This document shows, piece after piece, positions 55,951-63,288 of a stretch of DNA of 63,288 bases. Positions within the stretch are counted from its first letter, which is position 1; each line of letters opens with the position of its first letter. Made by a program: the position numbers and the translations under genes. The notes beneath the pieces are model-generated. The model did not search any database and was not told the origin of the DNA. It worked only from the letters and a program-made list of their open reading frames with translations. The stretch is from an uncultured Microbacterium sp. (lineage in GTDB: Bacteria > Actinomycetota > Actinomycetes > Actinomycetales > Microbacteriaceae): positions 1 through 63,288 of the forward strand of contig NZ_CANROA010000009.1 of NCBI RefSeq assembly GCF_947632095.1, read 5' to 3'.

Positions 55951-57209
55951 ACGCGGCGAAGCAGCCTGCCGAGCAGGGCGGCGGGGGTGAGAAGCAGCAG
56001 CGGCGTTCGCGCTCACGGCAGCCCGGCTCGATCCAGGGCTACGACACCGACAAGGGCAAGCGGTGGCGGTTCCAGATCTACGTCCTGAAAGACCCGGAGT
56101 ACCCCGAGATGGGGATGCGCCGCCTGACCCGTTCCGGGTTCACGAGCACCGACGAGGCGAACGACGCCTTGCAGGAGGCGTTGAAGCAGCGGAAGCAGAA
56201 CGAGAAGTTCGGCAACAAGGTGCCGACAGTCGGAACCTATGCGGATGAGTGGGCGGCAGGGCTCAAGCTCGCGGCGTCCACGATCAAGGGATACAAGAAG
56301 ATCATCCGCAACCACATCCGCCCCCAGCTCGGCCCGATCCGGCTCGACAAGCTCACCGCCACGAGGATCGCGCGCCACTACCGCGACCTCGAAGACCACG
56401 GCCGCCGCGACGAATATGGCAAAGGTGAGCCGCTGTCGGCCAACAGCGTCCACAAGGTGCATGTCGTGCTGGGAGCGATCCTCGACGCGGCGATAGACGA
56501 CGGGCACTTGACGGTGAACCCCGCGAAGAAGAAGCGCACCGTCAAGCCCCCGAAGTCCAACGAGGTGCGGGCGCAGAAACCCGAGATCGCGACGTGGACG
56601 GCCGAGCAGTTGCAGACCTTCCTCACCTGGAACCGCGACACGCTCGAAGACGAGCTGTTCCCGCTGTGGCGACTCATCGCCTACACCGGCATGCGCCGCT
56701 CCGAAGCCCTCGCCCTCAAGTGGTCGGACATCAACACGAAGACGATGCGGGTCAGCATCCGCCGCGCCGTCGATACCGACGACTGGACGAAGACGAAGAC
56801 CACCAAGACCGGGCAAGCCCGCGTCATCGACGTGGACGCCGAAACCCTCAAGGTGCTCGCCTCCTACAAGGTCACCCGCGCTGAGGTGTCGTTCGAGCTG
56901 GCGAAGGCCGACGCCTATGTGTTCGGCGACGACGACGGGAAGCTCCGCTCACCCGACGCGATGACCAGCCGATGGGATCGTCGCCTCAAGTGGGTGACCG
57001 CGCAGTTCGACTCCCTGCACCGCGTCACGATCAAAGGACTGCGTCACACCCACGCCACCCTGCTCCTCGAACTTGGCGAACACCCCAAGGTCGTCCAAGA
57101 GCGGCTTGGGCATTCAACGATCACGACGACGATGAACATCTACTCCCACGTCACCCCGACCATGCAGCGCTCGGCAGTAGACCGCTTCGCCGCCCACCTG
57201 AACGGCTGA
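55947..57209 (+). CDS. int: Site-specific tyrosine integrase
   Basis: 420 aa. Arm-binding N-domain rich in Arg/Gln, AP2-like segment (GKRWRFQIYVLKD), SAM-like core-binding domain, and catalytic domain with R (YTGMRRSEALALKW), the HxxR box as IKGLRH (Lys for the usual His), LGHS and nucleophile Tyr in TMNIYSH. It recombines attP with the tRNA-Leu 3' end. AGGAG 8 nt before the ATG. Position next to the tRNA is usual for the family. Confidence 0.95.
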   Translation: MNAAKQPAEQGGGGEKQQRRSRSRQPGSIQGYDTDKGKRWRFQIYVLKDPEYPEMGMRRLTRSGFTSTDEANDALQEALKQRKQNEKFGNKVPTVGTYADEWAAGLKLAASTIKGYKKIIRNHIRPQLGPIRLDKLTATRIARHYRDLEDHGRRDEYGKGEPLSANSVHKVHVVLGAILDAAIDDGHLTVNPAKKKRTVKPPKSNEVRAQKPEIATWTAEQLQTFLTWNRDTLEDELFPLWRLIAYTGMRRSEALALKWSDINTKTMRVSIRRAVDTDDWTKTKTTKTGQARVIDVDAETLKVLASYKVTRAEVSFELAKADAYVFGDDDGKLRSPDAMTSRWDRRLKWVTAQFDSLHRVTIKGLRHTHATLLLELGEHPKVVQERLGHSTITTTMNIYSHVTPTMQRSAVDRFAAHLNG

Positions 57210-57243
57210 TCCAGGAGAACGACGATTGTAAGACTCCGAACCG

Positions 57244-57414
57244 CTAAGCCGAGCGTCGAGGGCGGGTAACCGCGTAGACCTCGAAACAAATCCCGAGCAC
57301 GATGAGGACGAAGCCGACAACACCGAGGGCTGTATAGGTGATAACCAGAGCACCCGCAAGGATCATGGCGATCGAGAGAATCACGCCAACAAGCGCCGCT
57401 GTGCTCAACTTCAT
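57244..57414 (-). CDS. Small two-TM membrane protein of the element
   Basis: 56 aa: MKLSTAALVGVILSIAM then a second helix ending GICFEVYAVTRPRR. Two TM helices and a basic end. The -10 TAGGCT lies 6 nt before the ATG, as for other leaderless genes here. Between integrase and attR. Function unknown. Confidence 0.6.
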   Translation of the reverse strand: MKLSTAALVGVILSIAMILAGALVITYTALGVVGFVLIVLGICFEVYAVTRPRRSA

Positions 57415-57526
57415 ACTTCGAGCCTATCCAACGCTGCTCTCATCGACTGAGGTGGCTGCGTCCTCACCTCACGGAACCGCTAAGCACCCGTTTCTGTGGC
57501 CGTCCTGAACCACTCGCACATCGCCC

Positions 57527-57547
57527 TTAGCACTTTTTCTAGCACTT
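57527..57547 (+). repeat. Right arm-type integrase sites (TTAGCACTTT + TAGCACTT)
   Basis: TTAGCACTTT at 57527-57536 and TAGCACTT at 57540-57547, 12-bp period, 60-80 bp inside attR. Same sequence, period and orientation as inside attL. A degenerate third copy may be TAAGCACCCG at 57481. Confidence 0.75.
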
Positions 57548-57558
57548 CCAACGAAAAC

Positions 57559-57597
57559 GACCCCTGACCTTAGGAACTAAATCCCAGGTCAGGGGCC
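57559..57597. terminator. Element-borne terminator for tRNA-Leu
   Basis: Stem GACCCCTGACC / GGTCAGGGGCC, one mismatch, with AAATCCCA in the loop as in the chromosomal copy at 47805. On the - strand it follows the tRNA and ends in GTTTTCGTT. Confidence 0.7.
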
Positions 57598-57608
57598 ATT
57601 TCATTTGC

Positions 57609-57630
57609 GTGCGCGAGGGGGGACTTGAAC
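57609..57630. repeat. attR: 22-bp direct repeat in tRNA-Leu
   Basis: The 3' end of tRNA-Leu(CAG), covering the acceptor and T-arm 3' strand. Identical to attL at 47854-47875, so the tRNA stays functional after insertion. Confidence 0.92.
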
Positions 57631-57692
57631 CCCCACGTCCATAAGGACACTGGCACCTGAAGCCAGCGCGTCTACCATTCCGCCACTCGCGC
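57610..57692 (-). tRNA. tRNA-Leu (anticodon CAG)
   Basis: 83 nt. Acceptor GCGCGAG / CTCGCGC, class II long variable arm, anticodon loop TTCAGGT with CAG, T arm GGGGG TTCAAGT CCCCC. CCA is not encoded. Insertion site of the element. Confidence 0.97.
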
Positions 57693-57862
57693 GAACCTGT
57701 TGCTTTCCGAAGAACCCAACTTCACGAGGATAGCACGCGATCCGGGGCGCCAAGAACTCGCGTGCACCCCGGGTGTTTCGCACATCCGGCTGCGTCGACA
57801 GGCGCATATCCAGATCACCTGGCTACGATGTGGATACCGGTCAGACATGCCAGAGGAGCCCA

Positions 57863-58558
57863 GTGGGACTACTTGACAGCTTTGAGAAGGGTCTTGAGCG
57901 CGCTGTGAACAGCGCATTCGCCAAGACCTTCCGCAGCGGCATCCAACCGGTCGAGATCGCCTCCGCGATCCGCCGTGAGGCCGACATCAAGGCTGCGGTC
58001 GTCAGTCGCGACCGCATCATCACCCCCAACAGCTATGTCGTCCGCCTCAGCCCCGATGACCTCGATCGGATGCAGGCGCTCGGCGGTGCCCTCACCGATG
58101 AACTGCACGCGCTTCTCAACAAGCACGCCCGCTCGCAGGGCTACAGCTTCGCGGGTCCGCTCTCGATCGCCTTCGAAGGCGACGAGAAGGTCGCCACCGG
58201 CACTGTTCGCGTGAATTCCGGCACCGCCGAGGGACGCGTCACCTGGGAAGCGGTGATCGATGTCGACGGGCGCCGTCACACGCTCTCCGGCGCGCGCACC
58301 GTGATCGGCCGCGGCAGCGACGCCGACATCACGATCGCGGATGCCGGCTCCAGCCGTAAGCACGTCGAGGTGCTGTGGGACGGGGAACGCGCCATGATGC
58401 GCGACCTCGGATCCACCAACGGCACCAAGGTCAACGGGCAGAAGGTGCGCGAAGCGCCCCTTCCCTCCGAGACCACGATCACGATCGGACGCACCGATCT
58501 GGTCTTCCGCGTCGTGCCGGTCGCGGCCGACCCGTCCAACAGATTCAGGGATCGGTGA
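57863..58558 (+). CDS. fhaA: FhaA-like protein: DUF3662 + FHA domain
   Basis: 231 aa. N-terminal DUF3662 (VGLLDSFEKGLERAVNSAFAKTF, TPNSYVVRLSPDD) and C-terminal FHA domain (TVIGRGSDADITIADAGSSRKHVEV, DLGSTNGTKVNG) that binds phosphothreonine on PknA/PknB targets. Part of peptidoglycan control at the division site. GTG at 57863 with GAGGAG 5 nt upstream. Possible -10 TACGAT at 57824. It lacks the long disordered linker of the mycobacterial protein. Confidence 0.94.
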   Translation: MGLLDSFEKGLERAVNSAFAKTFRSGIQPVEIASAIRREADIKAAVVSRDRIITPNSYVVRLSPDDLDRMQALGGALTDELHALLNKHARSQGYSFAGPLSIAFEGDEKVATGTVRVNSGTAEGRVTWEAVIDVDGRRHTLSGARTVIGRGSDADITIADAGSSRKHVEVLWDGERAMMRDLGSTNGTKVNGQKVREAPLPSETTITIGRTDLVFRVVPVAADPSNRFRDR

Positions 58559-58562
58559 CGGC

Positions 58563-59078
58563 ATGAGTGAACTCGTCCTCCTGCTGCTGCGCATCGGTTT
58601 CCTGGTGCTGCTGTGGTTCTTCGTCTTCGGCGTCGTCTACTCGCTGCGCGCCGACCTCTTCGGCGTGAAGGTGCGCAAACTCCCTGCCGAGGCGGCATCC
58701 GGCATTCCTGTCGCGGCCCCCGCACCCGCTCCGGCTGCCCGCCCGGCGCCGGCGCCGCGCACCGGCGGTCCCGCCACGGCATCCTCCGTCTCCAAGCTCG
58801 TCATCACCTCCGGCCCGAAGGCCGGCCTCGAACTGCCGCTGGGCACCGAGCCGATGACGATCGGCCGCTCCAGCGAATCGGGTCTCGTGATCCGCGATGA
58901 CTACACCTCCAGCCACCATGCCCGCCTCCTGCTGCGTGCCGACGGCTGGGCCATCCAGGACCTCGATTCGACCAACGGCACCTACCTCACCGGCAAGCGC
59001 CTGAGCGGCTCGCCGGTGCCGATCAGCATCGGCGACACGATCAAGGTCGGCGCCACCACGTTCGAGCTGCGAGCCTGA
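58563..59078 (+). CDS. fhaB: FhaB/FipA-like FHA-domain protein
   Basis: 171 aa. N-terminal TM helix (VLLLLRIGFLVLLWFFVFGVVYSL), Ala/Pro linker, FHA domain (TIGRSSESGLVIRDDYTSSHHARL, DLDSTNGTYLTG). Recognises phosphorylated PknB substrates. Starts 5 nt after fhaA. Confidence 0.94.
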   Translation: MSELVLLLLRIGFLVLLWFFVFGVVYSLRADLFGVKVRKLPAEAASGIPVAAPAPAPAARPAPAPRTGGPATASSVSKLVITSGPKAGLELPLGTEPMTIGRSSESGLVIRDDYTSSHHARLLLRADGWAIQDLDSTNGTYLTGKRLSGSPVPISIGDTIKVGATTFELRA

Positions 59079-59086
59079 CCCCGGTC

Positions 59087-60400
59087 ATGGTCTTCGAAGG
59101 CTCGAGCACGGCGATCTCCCATACCGGGAAGGTCCGCTCCAACAACCAGGATTCCGGTTATGCCGGGGCCAACCTCTTCGCCGTCGCGGACGGCATGGGC
59201 GGGCACGCAGGCGGCGATGTCGCCTCCAGCATCGCGATCCAGCACCTCGAGCGCCTCGATCAGGCGTTCCCCTCCACCGACGACGCGCAGGCCGCGTTGC
59301 AGGCGGCGGCGACCACCGCGGCATCCGACCTGATCCGCGCCGCCAAGGAGCGTCCCGAGCTCGCCGGTCTCGGAACCACGGTCAGCTCGATCGTCATGGT
59401 CGACGACTACGCCGTCATCGGCCACATCGGCGACTCCCGCATCTACCTGTACCGCGATGACGCGCTGACCCAGATCACGGCCGACCACACCTTCGTGCAG
59501 AGGCTCGTCGACTCGGGGCGCATCACCGAGGAAGAAGCCCGCTACCACCCGCGCCGATCCGTGCTCATGCGCGTGCTCAGCGACATGGACAACGATCCCG
59601 AGCTGGATCTGTTCGTCATGCCGACGCTGCCCGGCGACCGCTGGCTGCTCTGCTCCGACGGACTGTCCGGCGTCGTCGATGACCCGCACATCCTCAAGGC
59701 GATGCGCCTGGGTCTTCCCCCCGGACGCACGGCCGACAACCTGCTCAAGCAGGCCCTCGACGGCGGAGCGCCCGACAACGTGACGATCGTGATCGTCGAG
59801 GTCGGGGGAGCGCACCCCATCGTCTCCGGCGCGCCGGTCGTCGTCGGCTCGGCCGCGAACCCCTCCGGCATCCTCATCCCGGCCGTCCGGCCCGCCCGTC
59901 CGAGCTGGCTGCACCCCGTGCGCCAGGCCGCCAACGAGCCCTCGCACTTCGAGCCGGCCGCCGACTACCTCGAGGAGCTCATCGAGGAGGACCGCCGTCG
60001 TGCCAAGCGGCGCCGCATCGGCTGGATCGCGGCCCTCATCGCCGTGCTGCTCGCCCTCACCGGCGCCGGTTTCATCGCCTACAACTGGACGCAGACGCGC
60101 TACTTCGTCGGCGCCGACGACGACAGCGTCGTGATCTTCCAGGGAGTCCAGCAGAACATCGGGCCGATCAAACTGTCGACCGAGATCGAGGACACCGGCA
60201 TCCTCCTCGCGAATCTGCCGCCCTATCAGCGCGCATCGGTCGAACGGACCATCAACGCCCGTTCCCTCTCCGATGCCATGGCGATCGTCGATCGTCTGCG
60301 CGCCGGCGAACAGGCCGTCACCGGCCAGACCCCGACGCCCACCCCGACCCCGCCGGCCCCGCTGCCGTCGCCCGATACCGACGGAGAGGATGCCGGATGA
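59087..60400 (+). CDS. pstP: PP2C-family protein phosphatase PstP
   Basis: 437 aa. PP2C domain with GKVRSNNQDSGYAG, FAVADGMGGHAGGDVAS, VSSIVMVDDYAVIGHIGDSRIYLYRD, WLLCSDGLSGVV and DNVTIVIVEV (metal Asp residues all present), then TM helix (WIAALIAVLLALTGAGFIAYNW) and an extracellular region ending in a Pro/Thr tail. Reverses PknA/PknB phosphorylation. 4-nt overlap with rodA. Confidence 0.96.
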   Translation: MVFEGSSTAISHTGKVRSNNQDSGYAGANLFAVADGMGGHAGGDVASSIAIQHLERLDQAFPSTDDAQAALQAAATTAASDLIRAAKERPELAGLGTTVSSIVMVDDYAVIGHIGDSRIYLYRDDALTQITADHTFVQRLVDSGRITEEEARYHPRRSVLMRVLSDMDNDPELDLFVMPTLPGDRWLLCSDGLSGVVDDPHILKAMRLGLPPGRTADNLLKQALDGGAPDNVTIVIVEVGGAHPIVSGAPVVVGSAANPSGILIPAVRPARPSWLHPVRQAANEPSHFEPAADYLEELIEEDRRRAKRRRIGWIAALIAVLLALTGAGFIAYNWTQTRYFVGADDDSVVIFQGVQQNIGPIKLSTEIEDTGILLANLPPYQRASVERTINARSLSDAMAIVDRLRAGEQAVTGQTPTPTPTPPAPLPSPDTDGEDAG

Positions 60401-61776
60401 CCGATATCGCGGCCGATACCGCCGTCCTGAAGGCCCTGCGCCGGATGCGCCTGCCCCAGACGCAGCGCAACCGGGAGTTCTGGCTCCTCCTGTTCGCCTG
60501 CGCGCTCAGCGGCGCCGCGCTCGCCCTCGTGCAGCTGGGCGCTCTGGGTCTCATCGACCCGTTCATCCTGTTCATCGGAGGCGGACTGGCAGTGCTCGCC
60601 TTCGCCCTGCACTTCGTGCTGCGCGCCGTGGCATCCGACGCCGACCCGTTCGTCCTGCCGATCGCGACCCTGCTCTCGGGCCTGGGCATCGCGATGATCT
60701 ATCGGATCGACATCGCCGAGAACAACACCGGCTGGGCCGCGTATTCGACCAAGCAGTTGGCCTGGCTCGGCATCTCGCTCGCGGGTGCGATCGCGATCGT
60801 CATCCTGCTGCGCAACTACCGGGTGCTGTTCCGGTACACGTACCTGTTCGGCCTCACCGGCATCGTGCTGCTCCTGCTGCCATTCATCCCCGGCCTGGGC
60901 GCCGATGCGGGGGCGGATGTGTGGATCACGATCCCGGGCTTCGGATCGTTCCAGCCCGGCGAGATCGCCAAGATCTGCCTGGCGATCTTCTTCGCCGGAT
61001 ACCTCGTGCGAACGCGTGAGAGCCTGACCTCGGTCGGAAAGCGCTTCCTCGGCGTGACGTGGCCGCGCATGCGGGAGCTCGGGCCGGTCATCGTGGTCTG
61101 GCTGATCTCGCTCGGCATCATCGTGATCCAGCGCGACCTCGGCACCGGAATGCTCATCTTCGGCCTGTTCATCGCGATGCTCTACGTCGCCACGGGCAAG
61201 ACGAGCTGGGTGCTCATCGGTCTCACGGGCGTCGTCTCGGGAGTTCTCGCCGCGACACAGATCCTCAGTTACGTGCGCGGCCGATTCACGAACTGGCTCG
61301 ACGCGTTCAACCCCGAGGTCATCGAGTCCGCCGGCGGCAGCTACCAGCTCGTGCAGGGCATCTTCGGCCTCTCCCACGGAGGCCTGATCGGCACGGGTCT
61401 CGGGCAGGGACGACCGCAGATCACCCCGCTCGCGCACAGCGACTACATCATCCCGAGCCTGGGTGAGGAACTGGGCCTGATCGGGATCTTCGCGATCCTC
61501 TGCCTGTACATGGTGTTCGTCAGCCGCGGCATCCGGATCGGCATCGCCGGCCAGGACGACTTCGGAAAGCTCCTCGCCACGGGCCTGTCGTTCACGATCG
61601 CCCTGCAGGTGTTCATCATGGTCGGGGGCGTCACGCGGGTCATCCCGCTGACCGGTCTGACGACCCCGTTCCTCGCGGCCGGCGGATCCTCGCTCGTCGC
61701 CAACTGGCTCATCGTGGCGCTGCTGCTGCGCATCTCCGACGGCGTGCGCCGCCAACCCCGGGTGGTGATCGGATGA
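60397..61776 (+). CDS. rodA: RodA/FtsW-family peptidoglycan glycosyltransferase
   Basis: 459 aa, about 10-12 TM helices (SEDS). Conserved QRDLGTGMLIFGLFIAMLY, GGLIGTGLGQGRPQITPLAHSDYIIPSLGEELG and GLTTPFLAAGGSSLVANW. Polymerises lipid II together with the class B PBP in the next gene. ATGA overlaps both neighbours. Confidence 0.96.
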   Translation: MTDIAADTAVLKALRRMRLPQTQRNREFWLLLFACALSGAALALVQLGALGLIDPFILFIGGGLAVLAFALHFVLRAVASDADPFVLPIATLLSGLGIAMIYRIDIAENNTGWAAYSTKQLAWLGISLAGAIAIVILLRNYRVLFRYTYLFGLTGIVLLLLPFIPGLGADAGADVWITIPGFGSFQPGEIAKICLAIFFAGYLVRTRESLTSVGKRFLGVTWPRMRELGPVIVVWLISLGIIVIQRDLGTGMLIFGLFIAMLYVATGKTSWVLIGLTGVVSGVLAATQILSYVRGRFTNWLDAFNPEVIESAGGSYQLVQGIFGLSHGGLIGTGLGQGRPQITPLAHSDYIIPSLGEELGLIGIFAILCLYMVFVSRGIRIGIAGQDDFGKLLATGLSFTIALQVFIMVGGVTRVIPLTGLTTPFLAAGGSSLVANWLIVALLLRISDGVRRQPRVVIG

Positions 61777-63227
61777 CGAAAGAACTCCGCCGACTCAGCA
61801 TCGTGATGCTGTTCATGTTCCTGTCGCTGTTCGCCGCGACCAGCTGGATCCAGGTCGTCGACGCCGAGAATCTCGCGCAGACGAGCGGCAACACGCGCTC
61901 CCTGCTCGACAGCTACGAGATCCAGCGCGGCTCGATCATCGCCGATGGCGTTCCGATCGCCTACTCGGTCGCCAGCGATGACGAGTACCAGTACCAGCGC
62001 GTCTACACGGATTCTCCGATGTGGTCCGACGTCACGGGCTACTTCAACCCGGCGCTGCAATCCTCGACGGGCATCGAGAACATCCTCAACGCCGATCTTT
62101 CCGGCACCGGCGCGAGCGCGTTCTTCGCCGAACTCGAGCGGATCGTGTCCGGCCAGCCCCAGCGCGGGTTCAGCGTCGAGCTGACTCTGGATGCCGCGGC
62201 TCAGCGCGCCGCGTACGACGCCCTCGGCAACCTTCAGGGAGCCGTGGTGGCGATCGAGCCGTCGACCGGGCGGATCCTCGCGATGGTCTCGACTCCCGGC
62301 TACGACGCGAACACGCTCGCGGTGCACAGCGCGAGCGAGGCGAGCGAGGCCTATGACGCCCTCGATGCGCGGCGGCCGAACCCGCTGCAAAACCGTGCGA
62401 CGCGCGACGTGAACCCTCCGGGCTCGACATTCAAGGTCCTCGTCGCCGCCGCGGCCTACGCGACCGGCGAGTGGACCCCAGAGTCGACGCTGCCGAACCC
62501 CGCCCGCTACACGCTGCCGGGCACGTCGACCGAGATCTCCAACGCGTGGGGCGGAGCATGCGGATCCGGCACCACCGTCTCCATCCAGGAGGCCCTGCGG
62601 CTGAGCTGCAACATCCCCATGGCGGAGCTGGCGGTCGAGCTCGGCACCTCGACCATCTTCGACATGGCCGAGGCGTTCGGCTTCAACCAGACCTTCTCGA
62701 CGCCGCTGGAGAGCGTGGCATCCGAGTACCCGCGAGCGATGAGCTCCGACCAGACGGCGCAGAGCGGCTATGGTCAGGGACCCGTCACGGCGACGGCGCT
62801 GCAGGTCGCTCTGATCTCGGCCGGGCTCGCCAACGACGGGGTGGTGATGAACCCCCGATTGGTGGATGCCGTGATCGGGAACGACCTCTCCGTGATCCGC
62901 CAGTACGACAGCTCCGAGTTCGGCCGCGCGACGGAAGCCGACGTGGCCGATGCCGTTACCGAGGGCATGGTCGCCAGCGTGGCAAACGGGGCCGCTACGG
63001 GTGCAAGAATAGACGGGATCGATGTTGCCGGTAAGACGGGAACATCGGAGAACCACGGCAACGATCCGTACACGCTGTGGTTCACCGGTTTCGCACCGGC
63101 GGACAACCCGCAGATCGCTGTGGCCGTCGTCGTCGAGAACGGCGGCGGAATAGGACAAGCGGGAACCGGCGATACACTCGCCGCCCCGATCGCAAAGAAG
63201 GTCATTGAGGCGGTGCTTAACAAATGA
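61773..63227 (+). CDS. pbpA: Class B penicillin-binding protein PbpA
   Basis: 484 aa. N-terminal TM helix, dimerisation region, then transpeptidase domain with NPPGSTFKV (active Ser about 217, SxxK), SCN in LSCNIPMAEL and KTGTSENH (about 420). Cross-links peptidoglycan with RodA. Overlaps pkn by 4 nt. Confidence 0.96.
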   Translation: MTKELRRLSIVMLFMFLSLFAATSWIQVVDAENLAQTSGNTRSLLDSYEIQRGSIIADGVPIAYSVASDDEYQYQRVYTDSPMWSDVTGYFNPALQSSTGIENILNADLSGTGASAFFAELERIVSGQPQRGFSVELTLDAAAQRAAYDALGNLQGAVVAIEPSTGRILAMVSTPGYDANTLAVHSASEASEAYDALDARRPNPLQNRATRDVNPPGSTFKVLVAAAAYATGEWTPESTLPNPARYTLPGTSTEISNAWGGACGSGTTVSIQEALRLSCNIPMAELAVELGTSTIFDMAEAFGFNQTFSTPLESVASEYPRAMSSDQTAQSGYGQGPVTATALQVALISAGLANDGVVMNPRLVDAVIGNDLSVIRQYDSSEFGRATEADVADAVTEGMVASVANGAATGARIDGIDVAGKTGTSENHGNDPYTLWFTGFAPADNPQIAVAVVVENGGGIGQAGTGDTLAAPIAKKVIEAVLNK

Positions 63228-63288
63228 GGCCGACGCAGGGTGTGTCGTTCGGTGGTCGATACGAGCTTCAGTCGCGTATCGCGATCGG
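63224..63288 (+). CDS. Serine/threonine protein kinase, 5' end only
   Basis: Only 21 codons are visible: MRPTQGVSFGGRYELQSRIAIG, the start of a PknA/PknB-type kinase (GGRYEL before the glycine-rich loop). Position after pbpA suggests pknA. Cut by the window end. Confidence 0.75.
   Translation, partial: MRPTQGVSFGGRYELQSRIAI

Larger units (their letters stand above)
47854..57630. mobile_element. Integrative mobilizable element in tRNA-Leu(CAG), about 9.75 kb
   Basis: Bounded by 22-bp direct repeats, with tyrosine integrase 400 bp from the tRNA, excisionase-like protein, XRE regulator, MobF relaxase, Fic/VbhA toxin-antitoxin and a PadR-controlled membrane operon. No mating-pair or replication genes are present. 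Paired arm-type repeats lie inside each end. The element is apparently intact: no frameshift was seen in its genes. Confidence 0.92.

Overview
The window is high-GC chromosomal DNA from an actinobacterium, most likely Microbacteriaceae and Microbacterium-like (inference; no 16S is present). The evidence is the actinobacterial cell-division/signalling cluster fhaA-fhaB-pstP-rodA-pbpA-pkn at the right end, a nucS mismatch-repair gene, sortase-type LPxTG/LAxTG surface proteins, a long-form argG, and several genes whose -10 box lies 6-7 nt before the start codon (leaderless transcription, common in Actinobacteria).

Layout. 1-5.1 kb: a frameshifted MscS channel next to a membrane-anchored cyclase-like protein with a degenerate metal site, then small membrane proteins and an SMI1/KNR4-like protein. 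5.2-11.6 kb: one tightly overlapping operon of MoxR ATPase, DUF58, two VWA proteins and accessory membrane proteins. 11.7-18.2 kb: a seven-repeat LPxTG surface protein that has lost its N-terminus and a secreted cell-wall GH20 hexosaminidase with a consensus promoter overlapped by a LacI-type operator. 18.3-26.6 kb: argG, a penicillin-acylase-family hydrolase, and a GntR regulator divergent from an ectoine-type ABC importer (B-C-D-A). 26.7-34.6 kb: an MFS exporter and an Mrp Na+/H+ antiporter operon (mnhA/B-C-D-E-F-G). 34.8-47.6 kb: housekeeping and regulatory genes (LacI/MFS, nucS, HAD, cold shock, CsbD, two-component system, Tat-exported phosphoesterase, EamA transporter, and an HTH + Clp_N/SRPBCC operon behind three operator copies).

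47.854-57.630 kb is an integrative mobilizable element inserted in the 3' end of tRNA-Leu(CAG). It has 22-bp direct repeats at both ends, paired arm-type repeats inside each end, a tyrosine integrase beside the tRNA, an excisionase-like protein, an XRE regulator, a MobF relaxase-helicase, a Fic toxin with VbhA-like antitoxin, and a PadR/membrane-protein operon. No type IV secretion genes are present, so transfer would need helper functions.

57.6-63.3 kb: the tRNA and the FHA/phosphatase/RodA/PBP/Ser-Thr kinase operon, which couples phospho-signalling to peptidoglycan synthesis; the kinase gene is cut by the window end.
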